The notes: generated from the letters alone by a model not told the origin. A stretch of 64,000 nucleotides of DNA from Betaproteobacteria bacterium (GCA_016709665.1 JADJMI010000001.1:496001-560000); one strand, 5' to 3'. Counted from the first letter of the stretch, positions 54,147-63,336 are shown. Numbers and translations: made by a program.

Positions 54147-54605
54147 ATGGCGCTTGAAGCCCTGAATGCCTTGCTGGAAGACGAGAAGGGCGGCGTGTTC
54201 TTCCTGCCGGAGCACGCCCAGCCCAAGGACGTCGCGGCCGCCGCCAAGCGGACGAAGTTCGCGTACTTCCACATCGAGGGCAAGCTCATCGCCCGCAAGG
54301 AGCAGCTCCTCAACCACGTCGCGACGGCCCTTCGCTTCCCGAGCTATTTCGGCGGCAACTGGGACGCGCTCGAGGAATGCCTCGCGGACATGGAATGGGT
54401 CGACGCGCCCGGCTACGTCATCTACTACGACCACATCGACGCGCTGGCGAACGAGCATCCCGACCAGCTGCAGACCTTCGTCGAGATCTGCCGCGACGCC
54501 GTGGCCTCGTGGAAGGAAGACGGCACGCCCATGGTCGTGCTGCTTTCGGGCACGAAGGCGCCCAAGGGCGTCGCGAAGCTCAAGGCCGGCCAGCCCGAGG
54601 GCTAG
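54147..54605 (+). CDS. barstar-family RNase inhibitor
   Basis: A 152-residue barstar-like protein, longer than barstar itself (~90). The core reads FAYFHIEGKLIARKEQLLNH VATALRFPSYFGGNWDALEE CLADMEW; the NWDAL..CL..M motif with acidic residues that block the RNase active site is clear. It should protect the cell from any RNase folded in the cytoplasm. It follows the RNase by 10 bases. Its TAG and the sfsA stop share the same CTAG tetranucleotide on opposite strands. Confidence 0.9.
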   Translation: MALEALNALLEDEKGGVFFLPEHAQPKDVAAAAKRTKFAYFHIEGKLIARKEQLLNHVATALRFPSYFGGNWDALEECLADMEWVDAPGYVIYYDHIDALANEHPDQLQTFVEICRDAVASWKEDGTPMVVLLSGTKAPKGVAKLKAGQPEG

Positions 54606-55309
54606 GGGCAGCGCACCGCGAGCCTCGCGTCGATCGCGATGTCCCGCGTCGTCACCTTCGCCCGCCAGGCCATCACCTCCACGCCCGCCGCGATCGCCTC
54701 GCGCAACGTCCGTCCGTAGGTGGGGTCGATGGCGTCGGCCGGCCGCACCTCGTCCACGTCTCCGCGCTGCACGCAGAAGACGAGGACGGCCCGCAGGCCC
54801 CGCGCCTTCAGGCGCATGAGCTCGCGCAGGTGCTTGGCGCCGCGCTCGCTCACCGCGTCCGGAAAGAGCGCGACCCGCCCCGTCACCGCGGCCGTGACGT
54901 TCTTCACCTCGACGTAGCAGGCGGGCCGCGCGGCATCCTCGAGCAGCAGGTCGATGCGGCTTCGTTCCTCGCCGAAGGCCACCTCGGGACGCACGGACCC
55001 GTAGCCCGCCAGGTCGCCGAGGACGCCCGTCTCGATCGCCTCGCGCACCAGGCGGTTCGGCAGGCCCGTGTTGATGCCCACCTTCTCGCCCGCCGACTCG
55101 ACGATCTCCCAGGTGTGGCGGTACTTGCGCGTGGGCGAGTCGCTCTCGGAGAGCCACACGCGGCTGCCGGGCTCGCAGCACCCCATCATCGAGCCGGTGT
55201 TGGGGCAGGCGGCCGTGATCGCGCCGCCAGCGGCGAGTTCGACGTCGGCGAGGAAGCGCTTGTAGCGCCTGACGAGGCGGCCTTCGACGAGCGGCGCGGC
55301 GAATTTCAT
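54602..55309 (-). CDS. sfsA: SfsA family protein
   Basis: A 235-residue SfsA protein, named for sugar fermentation stimulation in E. coli; the fold includes an OB domain and a nuclease-like domain. Signatures: RVRRYKRFL-like LVRRYKRFLADVEL, CPNTGSMMGCCEPGSRVWLS, KYRHTWEIVES, RIDLLLED, CYVEVKNVTA (nuclease-like E-x-K), LFPDAVSERGAKHLREL and VLVFCVQRGDVDEVRPADAI. Its ATG overlaps the putA stop (ATGA), so the pair is coupled. The molecular role remains unclear. Confidence 0.92.
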   Translation of the reverse strand: MKFAAPLVEGRLVRRYKRFLADVELAAGGAITAACPNTGSMMGCCEPGSRVWLSESDSPTRKYRHTWEIVESAGEKVGINTGLPNRLVREAIETGVLGDLAGYGSVRPEVAFGEERSRIDLLLEDAARPACYVEVKNVTAAVTGRVALFPDAVSERGAKHLRELMRLKARGLRAVLVFCVQRGDVDEVRPADAIDPTYGRTLREAIAAGVEVMAWRAKVTTRDIAIDARLAVRCP

Positions 55310-58300
55310 TCCGAGGACGCGATGAGCGCCGCGTTGCCGCCGGCGGCCGCCGTGTTCACGGTGAAGGTGCGCTCCGTGGCGAAGCGCAGCAGGTAGTGCG
55401 GACCGCCCGCCTTCGGTCCCGTGCCCGACAACCCCTCCCCGCCGAAGGGCTGCACGCCGACGGTCGCGCCGATCATGTTGCGGTTCACGTACACGTTGCC
55501 CGCCCGGGCGAGGCGCCGCACCGTCTCGACCGTCTCGTCGATGCGGCTGTGCACGCCGAGCGTGAGGCCGTAGCCCTTCGCGTTCACACGCGCGACCATC
55601 GCCGGGAGATCGTCCGCGCCGAAGGTCACGACGTGCAGGATGGGGCCGAACACCTCGCGGTCGATGGCCTCGGGGGAGGACAGCCGGTAGGCCCGCGGCG
55701 CGAAGAAGTGGCCCCGGGCTTCGGCCGGAACGCTCGCCTTGCAGACGAGCTTCGCCTCCCGGTCCATGCGCGTCGCGTGGGCCTGCAGCATCGCGAGGGC
55801 TTCGGCGTCGATGACCGGGCCCACGTCGGTATCGAGCCGCGCGGGGTCGCCCAGGCGCAGCTCCGCCGTCACGCCTTCGAGCAGGGCGAACACGCGGGGC
55901 GCGATCTCCTCCTGCACGCACAGGAGGCGAAGCGCCGAGCATCGCTGGCCGGCGCTGTTGAAGGCCGAGACGACGGCGTCCGTCACGACCTGCTCGGGCA
56001 GCGCGCTCGAATCCACGATCATCGCGTTGAGCCCGCCCGTCTCCGCGATGAAGGGAACGATCGGTCCCTCCCGCGCGGCGAGCGCCCGGTTGATGGCGCG
56101 CGCGGTCTCGGTCGAACCGGTGAACGCGACCCCGGCCACGCGCGGGTCGGCGACGAGACTCGCCCCGACGATTTCGCCGCGTCCGGGCAGGAAGGCGATC
56201 GCCTCGGCCGGCACGCCGGAGCGGATGAGGAGCCGGACGGCCTCGAAGGCCACGAGGGGAGTCTGCTCGGCGGGCTTCGCCAGGACGCCGTTGCCGGCCG
56301 CGAAGGCGGCGGCCACCTGGCCCGCGAAGATGGCGAGCGGGAAGTTCCACGGGCTGATGCAGGCGAAGGGGCCGCGTCCCGCGAGCCGCAGGTCGTTCGA
56401 TTCGCCCGTGGGCCCCGGCAGGACCTGCGGCGAGGCGAACTGCCGTCTCGCGAGCATCGCGTAGTACCGGCAGAAATCGGCGGCTTCCCGCACCTCCCCC
56501 AGGGCATCGGGCAGCGTCTTGCCCGCCTCGCGCGCGAGCAGCGCCATGAGCGTCGCGCGCTCGGCCTCGATCGCGTCGGCGGCCCGCTCGAGGATGCGAG
56601 CCCGCTGCTCGACCTCGGGCAGCTTCGCGCCGGCCACGCAGGCGAGCGCTTCCTCGACCGTGTCCGCGCCGGCCTCGCGCACGTGACCGATGACGACACC
56701 GCGCGCGGGATCCACGACGGGCGTCGAATCGCCCGCGCGCTCCTGGCCGCCCACGAGGGGCGCCGCGCGCCAGTCGGTTCGCGCGAGCGGGGCCGCCATC
56801 GCGGCCAGGAGCGGCGCCGAGGCGACCGTGTCGGCGAAGACGATGCCGGCGGAATTGCGCCAGGCCCCGTACAGGTCCGCCGGCGGCACGATGCGCGGAT
56901 TGGGCTTGGCCTCATGGGCCTGCGCCACCGCGACGGCGTCCGTCACCACCCGCTCCACCGGCAAGGTGACGTCGGCGATGCGATTCACGAAGGACGTGTT
57001 CGCGCCGTTCTCCAGCAGGCGCCGCACGAGATACGGCAGCAGGTCCTCGTGGGTGCCCACGGGCGCGTAGACGCGACAGGGCCGGCCACGCGCGCCGGTG
57101 ACTTCGGCATAGAGCTCCTCGCCCATGCCGTGCAGCCGCTGGAACTCGTACGGCAGCTCGCCCGCGCGCTCGAGGATCGCCGCGACCGTGTGCGCGTTGT
57201 GCGTCGCGAACTGCGGATAGAAGGCCTCCGGCGCCGAGAGCAGCCGGGCTGCGCACGCGAGGTAGGACACATCGGTATTGCACTTTCGGGTGAACACGGG
57301 GTAGCCGGCCAACCCGCCGGCCTGCGCGCGCTTCACCTCGGTGTCCCAGTAGGCGCCCTTCACGAGGCGCACCATGAGGCGCCGGCCTTGCGAGCGCGCG
57401 AGCGCGGCCAGCCAGTCGACCACGAAGAGCGCGCGCTTCTGGTACGCCTGCACCGCGAGGCCGAAGCCCTCCCAACCCGCCAGGGCCGGCGAGGCGAACA
57501 CGCGCTCGACGAGGTCCAGCGACAGGTCCAGGCGGTCCGCTTCCTCCGCATCCAGCGTGAGCCCGATGTTGCCTCGCCGCGCGCGCTCGGCGAGGGCATG
57601 GACGCGAGGCAGCAGTTCGGCGAGCACGCGCTCGCGGTTGGCGAAGTCGTAGCGCGGATGCAAGGCCGAGAGCTTGATGGAGATTCCCGGCCTGTCGAAC
57701 ACCGTGCCGTCCGCGCCGGCCGACCGCGCGATGGCGTCGATGGCCTTTTCGTAGGCGGCGAGGTAGCGCTTCGCGTCCGCCTCGGTGAAGGCCGCCTCGC
57801 CCAGCATGTCGAAGGAGTGGCGGAACGGCTTCTGCGGGCCGGCGCGGCTGCGCTCCAGCGCTTCGTCGATGGTGCGGCCCATGACGAACTGCTCGGCCAT
57901 GAGCTTCATGCCCTGGCGAAGCGCCATGCGCACCACGGGCTCGCCCGCGCGCGACGCAAGCCCCGCGAGCCAGCCGCTCCATTCGCCCGCGCGCGCCGGG
58001 TCGACGTCCACCAGCCGGCCGGTGAGCATCATTCCCCAGGTGCCGGCGTTCACGAGCAGCGAATCGCTCCGGCCCAGGTGGCGTTCCCACTCGCCCTTCG
58101 AGAACTTGTCCCGGATGAGCCGGTCGGCCGTGGCCGCGTCGGGAATGCGCAGAAGCGCCTCGGCCACGCACATGAGCAGGACCCCTTCCTGCGAGGACAG
58201 GTCGTACGCCTTGAGGAAGGACTGCATGCCGGCGCTCTGCCGCTGGCGTTCGCGGACGCCCTCGACGAGCGAGCGGGCGCCGGCCATCACGCGCGCGCTG

Positions 58301-58410
58301 GCGCTCTCGTCGAGCCGGGCGACGGGGATGAGCCGCGCGAGCGCGGCGGTTTCGTCTTCGAAGTAATGCGCGCGGATCGCGTCGCGCAGGAGGTCGAGCG
58401 TGGGCTGCAT
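55306..58410 (-). CDS. putA: bifunctional proline dehydrogenase / glutamate-semialdehyde dehydrogenase
   Basis: Oxidises proline to glutamate: an FAD proline dehydrogenase passes electrons to quinone, then an NAD aldehyde dehydrogenase acts on the semialdehyde. It has 1034 residues. PRODH domain about 80-480: SIKLSALHPRYD, RLMVRLVKGAYWDTEVKRAQ, PQFATHNAHTVAAI and the Arg pair region GMGEELYAEV. ALDH domain about 530-1000: SPWNFPLAIFAGQVAAAFAA, FTGSTETARAIN, catalytic Glu in IAETGGLNAM and Cys in NSAGQRCSALRL. There is no N-terminal ribbon-helix-helix domain, so this PutA should not repress its own gene. Confidence 0.95.
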   Translation of the reverse strand: MQPTLDLLRDAIRAHYFEDETAALARLIPVARLDESASARVMAGARSLVEGVRERQRQSAGMQSFLKAYDLSSQEGVLLMCVAEALLRIPDAATADRLIRDKFSKGEWERHLGRSDSLLVNAGTWGMMLTGRLVDVDPARAGEWSGWLAGLASRAGEPVVRMALRQGMKLMAEQFVMGRTIDEALERSRAGPQKPFRHSFDMLGEAAFTEADAKRYLAAYEKAIDAIARSAGADGTVFDRPGISIKLSALHPRYDFANRERVLAELLPRVHALAERARRGNIGLTLDAEEADRLDLSLDLVERVFASPALAGWEGFGLAVQAYQKRALFVVDWLAALARSQGRRLMVRLVKGAYWDTEVKRAQAGGLAGYPVFTRKCNTDVSYLACAARLLSAPEAFYPQFATHNAHTVAAILERAGELPYEFQRLHGMGEELYAEVTGARGRPCRVYAPVGTHEDLLPYLVRRLLENGANTSFVNRIADVTLPVERVVTDAVAVAQAHEAKPNPRIVPPADLYGAWRNSAGIVFADTVASAPLLAAMAAPLARTDWRAAPLVGGQERAGDSTPVVDPARGVVIGHVREAGADTVEEALACVAGAKLPEVEQRARILERAADAIEAERATLMALLAREAGKTLPDALGEVREAADFCRYYAMLARRQFASPQVLPGPTGESNDLRLAGRGPFACISPWNFPLAIFAGQVAAAFAAGNGVLAKPAEQTPLVAFEAVRLLIRSGVPAEAIAFLPGRGEIVGASLVADPRVAGVAFTGSTETARAINRALAAREGPIVPFIAETGGLNAMIVDSSALPEQVVTDAVVSAFNSAGQRCSALRLLCVQEEIAPRVFALLEGVTAELRLGDPARLDTDVGPVIDAEALAMLQAHATRMDREAKLVCKASVPAEARGHFFAPRAYRLSSPEAIDREVFGPILHVVTFGADDLPAMVARVNAKGYGLTLGVHSRIDETVETVRRLARAGNVYVNRNMIGATVGVQPFGGEGLSGTGPKAGGPHYLLRFATERTFTVNTAAAGGNAALIASSE

Positions 58411-58481
58411 GGGGGCGCCTTGCGGGTTCCTCGTGGGAAGTCCCGCCATTCTACGGGCGCCCCCGGGCGCCCGGCGATGCG

Positions 58482-60512
58482 CTACAGGTGCTTCTGAAGG
58501 AACTCCAGGATCTGGGTCCAGGTGTCGACGCGATTCTCGAGCTTGCCGAAGCCGTGGCCTTCGTTGCGCTTCACGACGAAACCCTTGGGCGCATTGCCCG
58601 CCGCCTCGAGGTTGCTCGCCATCTCGTTGATCTGCGCGATGGGCACGCGGATGTCGTCCAGGCCCGCATAGAGGAAGACCGGCCGTTTCATCTTCGCGGC
58701 GTGGAAGACCGGCGAGATCTCGCGGATGCGCGGCGAAGAGAGGTCCTGCTCGCCGAGAATGGATTTCCAGAGGTTCACGCCTGCCTCGTTGCCGGCCGTG
58801 TCGCCGTCGAAGGTGGTGAGCTGGTACTTGAGGTCCGTGACGGCCAGCCCGGCGACGGCGCACTTCCACAGGCCGTTGTCGCGGGCGAGGAGCTGGAGCG
58901 GCGCATAGCCGCCATAGCTGGCCCCCGAGGCGCAGACCCGGGCGGGATCGACGAAACCCTGCTCGATGGCCCACTTGAGCGCGTCCTCGTGGTCGTCCAC
59001 CATCTGGCGGCCATAGGTGCCGAAGCCGCCGTAATAGATCTTGCTGCCCAGGCCGGGCGTGATCCGGAAGTTGGGGACGATGACCGCGTAGCCGCGCGAG
59101 GCGAAGAGCTGGCCTTCGTTGTAGCCGAAGCCCTGGCCGAAAGTATCCGCGCGAACGAACGGGCCGCCGTGCAGGTGCATGATGGTCGGCAGCTTCGTGC
59201 CGGGCTTCCAGTCCTTCGGCAGGAAATAGTAGCCGGGGATCTCCAGGCCATCGCGGGTCTTGAACGTGAACGGGCGCTGCTCGACCAGCTTGCCGTCGAG
59301 CCAGGGACGCGAGGCGCCGATTTCCTCGAGCGTCTTCTTCTCGTCGTCGAAGAGGTACCACCGCGTGGTGAGCCGGTCCGAGTACGAAGTCACCAGCCAG
59401 CGCTTGCCGTCCGGCGTGCGCGAGAACCGGTTGATGCGATCCGGCATGTGCTTGTCGAGGGCGGCCTGCAGGGCCTTTCGCTTCGGGTCGAGCCAGACGA
59501 CTTCCGGCTTGGCCGCCTGCACCGCGTAGCCGAGGATCTGGTCGGTATCCGGGTCGGTGACGACGCCCGCCACCGGCGTACCCAGCTGGTCGGCGCCCAT
59601 GTCGAACTTGGGATGCTGCGCGATCAGTTCGCCGAACTTCTTCTGTTCCGGGTCGTAGCGGAAGACGGCCATCGTGTCGCGGTTGCCGTTGTAGGCCACC
59701 TGCAGCGTTTTCTGGTCCGACTCGAAGGCGAGCGGCACGAACGCAGGCCCCTTGTTGCCCTCGAACCGGGCGATCTCGTACCAGGGCGACTCGGCGTCCT
59801 TGCGGTACCAGACGACCCGGGTGAGCTGGTCCTTGATGCCGGCAGTGAGCACGCGCGGCACGAGGTTCTTGTCGAGGATCCAGGACTGGGCGTACTCGGA
59901 GGGCCGCCCCTTCGTGAGAAGCGACGCCCGGCCGGTGACGACGTTGAGACGGTAAAGGTCGCTCGAGTCCGAAGACACCATGTTGCCCGACGCGATGATC
60001 TCATCGTCGTTGCCCGGAATCGAGCGGTAGAACGCGTACCCGCGGTACACGTTGCGGCCCTCGCCGCGGGTCTCGCGGACCGTGGGCGAGAGACGGCGCG
60101 TGTCCTTGCCGTCGCGGCTCACCATGAAGAGGCCGCCGCCGTCGAACTGGCCCGGGCCGGTGGGCGTGTTGACCTGGCCCAGCGAGTACACCAGGCGGCT
60201 GCTGCCGACCCATCGGACGTCGACCACGTCGAATTCCTCGTAGCCCGTGAGCGCCAGTGCGTTGCGCGTGTCGAGCGCGATCACGACGAGGTTCATGCGC
60301 CCGCGTACCGGCGCGGTGGCGGCCATGTACTTGCCGTCGCGCGAGAGCGTGATGTTGGACAGCGAGGGCGATTTCCAGATGTCCTCGACGGTCAGCGGGC
60401 CGGCCGGGGCCGGGGCCGCGGCCTTGGACGGCGCCTGCGCGAAGGCGGGGACTGCGCCGGCCAGGAGGAGGCCGGCGGCGAGGGATGCGAAACGGCAATA
60501 CTGGGTGAACAT
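58482..60512 (-). CDS. secreted S9 (prolyl oligopeptidase-type) peptidase
   Basis: A 676-residue serine peptidase. The signal peptide MFTQYCRFASLAAGLLLAGA VPAFAQA is clear; the start was chosen for it, as an upstream start adds a non-hydrophobic stretch. An N-terminal beta-propeller region (NITLSRDGKYMAATAPVRGR through RWLVTSYSDRL) precedes the hydrolase domain: IMHLHGGPFVRADTFGQGF, nucleophile in CASGASYGGYAPLQ, Asp in YAGLDDIRVP and His in VKRNEGHGFGKLE. Probably periplasmic peptide degradation; it precedes putA on the same strand with a 71-base gap, so proline from peptides could feed PutA. Confidence 0.9.
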   Translation of the reverse strand: MFTQYCRFASLAAGLLLAGAVPAFAQAPSKAAAPAPAGPLTVEDIWKSPSLSNITLSRDGKYMAATAPVRGRMNLVVIALDTRNALALTGYEEFDVVDVRWVGSSRLVYSLGQVNTPTGPGQFDGGGLFMVSRDGKDTRRLSPTVRETRGEGRNVYRGYAFYRSIPGNDDEIIASGNMVSSDSSDLYRLNVVTGRASLLTKGRPSEYAQSWILDKNLVPRVLTAGIKDQLTRVVWYRKDAESPWYEIARFEGNKGPAFVPLAFESDQKTLQVAYNGNRDTMAVFRYDPEQKKFGELIAQHPKFDMGADQLGTPVAGVVTDPDTDQILGYAVQAAKPEVVWLDPKRKALQAALDKHMPDRINRFSRTPDGKRWLVTSYSDRLTTRWYLFDDEKKTLEEIGASRPWLDGKLVEQRPFTFKTRDGLEIPGYYFLPKDWKPGTKLPTIMHLHGGPFVRADTFGQGFGYNEGQLFASRGYAVIVPNFRITPGLGSKIYYGGFGTYGRQMVDDHEDALKWAIEQGFVDPARVCASGASYGGYAPLQLLARDNGLWKCAVAGLAVTDLKYQLTTFDGDTAGNEAGVNLWKSILGEQDLSSPRIREISPVFHAAKMKRPVFLYAGLDDIRVPIAQINEMASNLEAAGNAPKGFVVKRNEGHGFGKLENRVDTWTQILEFLQKHL

Positions 60513-60616
60513 GCGAGGCACTCCGGACACAGTCGGTGAAGCCGCGAAGTGTGAGGCGTGCCGCCGCAAAACTCAACCGAACCGGGACGAGCCGTGCCCC
60601 CGGCGGTACGAAAGTC

Positions 60617-61003
60617 CTAGGCGGAAGGACGGGCCGCTTCTTCCTGCTCCTGCGCCGCCATCTGCCGCCGGACCTCTTCCATGTCCAGTTCCTTCGCCTT
60701 CTCCACGACCTGCTCGAAGGGCCCCTTGGGCAACGCGCCGGCCTGGGAGAAGACGACGACCTGCTCCTTGAACACCATGAGCGTGGGGATGGAACGGATC
60801 TGGAAGTGCTGCCCGATCTCCTGCTCGTCGTCGGTGTTGACCTTGGCGAAGACGATGTCGGGATTCGCCTCGGCCACCGCCTCGAAGACGGGCGCGAAGC
60901 CGCGGCAGGGGCCGCACCACGGCGCCCAGTAGTCCACGATGACCATCGGGTTGGAAGTGATCACCTGCTCGAAGTTTTCCTTCGTGAGTTCGACGACGGC
61001 CAT
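60617..61003 (-). CDS. thioredoxin-family protein
   Basis: A 128-residue cytoplasmic thioredoxin with no signal peptide. Active site DYWAPWCGPCRGFAPVFEAV, cis-Pro in IRSIPTLMVFKEQVVVFSQA. The C-terminal extension of about 25 residues is acidic and Gln/Ala-rich (MEEVRRQMAAQEQEEAARPS). The start MAVVELTKENF fits the fold; an upstream ATG would add a disordered stretch. It may serve oxidative-stress repair with the nearby dps, or reduce ArsC; both are inference. Confidence 0.88.
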   Translation of the reverse strand: MAVVELTKENFEQVITSNPMVIVDYWAPWCGPCRGFAPVFEAVAEANPDIVFAKVNTDDEQEIGQHFQIRSIPTLMVFKEQVVVFSQAGALPKGPFEQVVEKAKELDMEEVRRQMAAQEQEEAARPSA

Positions 61004-61064
61004 TCTGTTCTCCAGTGGGGGGCCGGACGACGTCGGGTCGCCCGGCCCGGTTTTCAAGCCCGGT

Positions 61065-61556
61065 TCACTTCTCGAGGAGCGCCCGGAGCATCCAGGCCGT
61101 CTTTTCGTGCACCTGCATGCGCTGGGTGAGGAGGTCCGCGCTCGGCTCGTCGTGGGCCTTGTCGACCAGCGGGAAGACGCCGCGCGCGGTGCGCACCACG
61201 GCCTCCTGGCCCTCGACCAGCAGGCGGATCATCTCGCGGGCCTCGGGAACGCCTTCGGTTTCCTTGATGGACGAGAGCTTCGCGTATTCCTTGTACGTGC
61301 CCGGCGCCGGGTAGCCCAGGGCGCGGATGCGCTCGGCGATGAGGTCCACGGCGAGGGCGAGCTCGTTGTACTGCGTCTCGAACATGAGGTGCAGCGTCTG
61401 GAACATCGGGCCCTTCACGTTCCAGTGGAAATTGTGGGTCTTGAGGTAGAGCGTGTACGTGTCGGCGAGCAGGCGCGAGAGCCCGTCGGCGATCTTCGCG
61501 CGGTCGCGCTCGGCGATCCCGATGTCGACGCTCGATGCGGTTTTCTTCTTTGCCAT
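61065..61556 (-). CDS. dps: Dps-family ferritin-like DNA-protection protein
   Basis: Forms dodecamers that oxidise and store iron and protect DNA under oxidative stress. It has 163 residues. The ferroxidase-site helix reads YLKTHNFHWNVKGPMFQTLH LMFETQYNELA (His, His, Asp/Glu set), followed by VDLIAERIRALGYPAPGTYK and a C-terminal helix with HEKTAWMLRALL. The Lys-rich N terminus (MAKKKTASS) may contact DNA. An OxyR-type site lies 60 bases upstream. Confidence 0.93.
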   Translation of the reverse strand: MAKKKTASSVDIGIAERDRAKIADGLSRLLADTYTLYLKTHNFHWNVKGPMFQTLHLMFETQYNELALAVDLIAERIRALGYPAPGTYKEYAKLSSIKETEGVPEAREMIRLLVEGQEAVVRTARGVFPLVDKAHDEPSADLLTQRMQVHEKTAWMLRALLEK

Positions 61557-61615
61557 GGCGTGCTCCTTCGCGGTGGGTATGTCGTCATTGTCCCTCGCGA
61601 TGGATCGCGCGGCCA

Positions 61616-61652
61616 ATGAAATTTGCCTATGCGGCCGATAGGGCCGGACTAT
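61616..61652 (-). promoter_or_regulatory. OxyR-type operator upstream of dps
   Basis: On the minus strand: ATAG, 7 bases, CTAT, 7 bases, ATAG, 7 bases, TCAT. This matches the OxyR pattern of four tetranucleotides (ATAG-N7-CTAT-N7-ATAG-N7-CTAT) with all spacers exact and only the last unit degenerate. It ends 60 bases before the dps ATG (61556) and overlaps the stop codon of the upstream reductase gene. dps is a classic OxyR target. Confidence 0.75.
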
Positions 61653-62236
61653 GCGCGCAGCTTCGCCGCGAGGCCCGCGACGGCCTCGGCGAGCGAGCGC
61701 ACCTGCTTCGCGACGCGCTCGTCCGCCAGATGGCCGTCGGCCGCGAAAGCCTCGTGGGCCTTCGGCACCGCGACCTGCGCGCCGACGACGGTGACGCCCA
61801 GGCCGGCGAGCACCTGGCGCAGGTGCGGCAGGTGCCTCACCCCGCCGAACGCACCGGGAGAAGCGGCGAGCAGTCCGGCCGCCTTGCCACGCCACGGAGC
61901 GAGACCCGAGTTCGCGCCCTTGCCGTCGCCCACGTCGCGCGAGAGCCAGTCGATCGTGTTCTTGAGCAGCGAGCTCATCGCGTTGTTGTTCTCGGGCGAA
62001 GCGATGAGCAGGCCGTCGCTTTCCAGGAAGAGCGCGCGCAGCTCGAGCGCCTTCTCCGGCATTCCCGAGGCCGCTTCGAGGTCGCCGTGATAAAGAGGCA
62101 TCGGGTAGTCGTCGAGGTCGATGAAGGTCGCCTGCGCACCGGCCGCCGTCGCGCCGGCGTGCGCCGCGCGGGCGAGCTTCTTGTTGAGCGAATCGCGGCG
62201 GGCGGAGCCTGCGAAGGCGAGGAGGCGGGCGGTCAT
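61649..62236 (-). CDS. NADPH-dependent FMN reductase family protein
   Basis: A 195-residue flavodoxin-fold reductase of the NADPH:FMN/quinone reductase (ChrR/ArsH-like) family. FMN-phosphate loop FAGSARRDSLNKKLAR; second signature SPENNNAMSSLLKNTIDWLS; and GKAAGLLAASPGAFGGVRHL. Typical members reduce quinones, chromate or azo dyes with two electrons. It lies 14 bases after an Old Yellow Enzyme gene on the same strand, so the two probably form a flavin redox operon. Confidence 0.88.
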   Translation of the reverse strand: MTARLLAFAGSARRDSLNKKLARAAHAGATAAGAQATFIDLDDYPMPLYHGDLEAASGMPEKALELRALFLESDGLLIASPENNNAMSSLLKNTIDWLSRDVGDGKGANSGLAPWRGKAAGLLAASPGAFGGVRHLPHLRQVLAGLGVTVVGAQVAVPKAHEAFAADGHLADERVAKQVRSLAEAVAGLAAKLRA

Positions 62237-62250
62237 GGGACTTTCTCCGA

Positions 62251-63336
62251 TCAGGCGGCGACGCCCACAGGATAGTCCGTATAGCCCTTCTCGCCCGGCG
62301 TGAAGAAGGTGGCCGGATCGGCCATCCGCAGCGCCGCGCCCGACTTGAACTTGGCGACGAGGTCCGGGTTCGAGACGAAGGGCTTGCCGAAGGCGACGAA
62401 GTCGCCCGTGGACGCGGCGAGATCCGCCTCCGCCTTCGCGCTGTCGTAGCCGCCGTTCAGGATGAAGGCGCCGTCGAACGCCTCTCGCAGCACCTTGCGC
62501 AGCACGGGCTTCGATTCGGGCGCGCCCATCACGCCCACGTCGATGAAATGGACGAAGGCGATGCCCAGTGGGTTCAACGCGCGCAGGAGCGCGAGGTAGA
62601 GCGCGTCCATGTCGGCGTCCGGCGCGACGTCGTTGTAGACGCCGTAGGGCGAGATGCGGATGCCCACGCGCTCCGGGCCGATCGCCGCCGCCACCGCCTT
62701 CGCGACTTCCACCGCGAAGCGGATGCGGTTCTCCAAGCTGCCGCCCCAGCGGTCGGTGCGCCGGTTGGACTTCGCGTTGAGGAACTGGTCGATCAGGTAG
62801 CCGTTGGCCCCGTGCAGTTCCACGCCGTCGAACCCCGCGGCGATCGCGCGCGTCGACGCGTCGACGAACTCCCCGATGGCCTTCGCGATGTCCGCTTCCG
62901 TCATCTCGACGGGCACGGGATGGTCCTGGAGGCCCTTCTGGTCGGTCCACATCTGCCCGCCCGCCGCGACGGCCGACGGCGCGACCATGCGCGCGCCAGG
63001 CAGCATGTTGTCGGGGTGGCCGATGCGGCCCGTGTGCATGAACTGCACGACGATGCGTCCGCCCTTCGCGTGCACGGCGTCGGTCACCTTCTTCCATCCC
63101 GCCTGCTGCGCGTCGGTGAAGAGACCGGGAATGCGCGAATAGCCGAGTCCATCGGCCGAGGGCGCGACCCCTTCGGTGATGATGAGGCCGGCGTCGGCGC
63201 GGTCGGCGTAGTACTTCGCCATCAGGTCGTTCGGCACGTTGCCGATGGCGCGGCTGCGCGTCATGGGCGCCATCACGATGCGGTTCGGCAGCGTGAGCTT
63301 GCCCAGCGTGCCGGCGGAGAACAGGAAATCGGTCAT
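62251..63336 (-). CDS. Old Yellow Enzyme-family alkene reductase
   Basis: FMN-dependent ene-reductase (NemA/xenobiotic reductase type) of 361 residues. Signatures: NRIVMAPMTRSRA, VQFMHTGRIGHPDNM, the catalytic His/Asn pair in FDGVELHGANGYLIDQFLNA, NRRTDRWGGSLENRIRF and ISPYG, FVAFGKPFVSNPDL. Acts on alpha,beta-unsaturated carbonyls and nitro compounds using NADPH; the natural substrate is unknown. Start MTDFLFSAGTLGKLTLPNR chosen as the barrel begins there. Confidence 0.9.
   Translation of the reverse strand: MTDFLFSAGTLGKLTLPNRIVMAPMTRSRAIGNVPNDLMAKYYADRADAGLIITEGVAPSADGLGYSRIPGLFTDAQQAGWKKVTDAVHAKGGRIVVQFMHTGRIGHPDNMLPGARMVAPSAVAAGGQMWTDQKGLQDHPVPVEMTEADIAKAIGEFVDASTRAIAAGFDGVELHGANGYLIDQFLNAKSNRRTDRWGGSLENRIRFAVEVAKAVAAAIGPERVGIRISPYGVYNDVAPDADMDALYLALLRALNPLGIAFVHFIDVGVMGAPESKPVLRKVLREAFDGAFILNGGYDSAKAEADLAASTGDFVAFGKPFVSNPDLVAKFKSGAALRMADPATFFTPGEKGYTDYPVGVAA

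Noticed and set aside
53770..54605. RNase/inhibitor pair as a polymorphic (contact-dependent) toxin system
   Set aside because: The RNase is a small stand-alone secreted enzyme without a delivery domain, and there are no silent toxin cassettes or secretion genes nearby.
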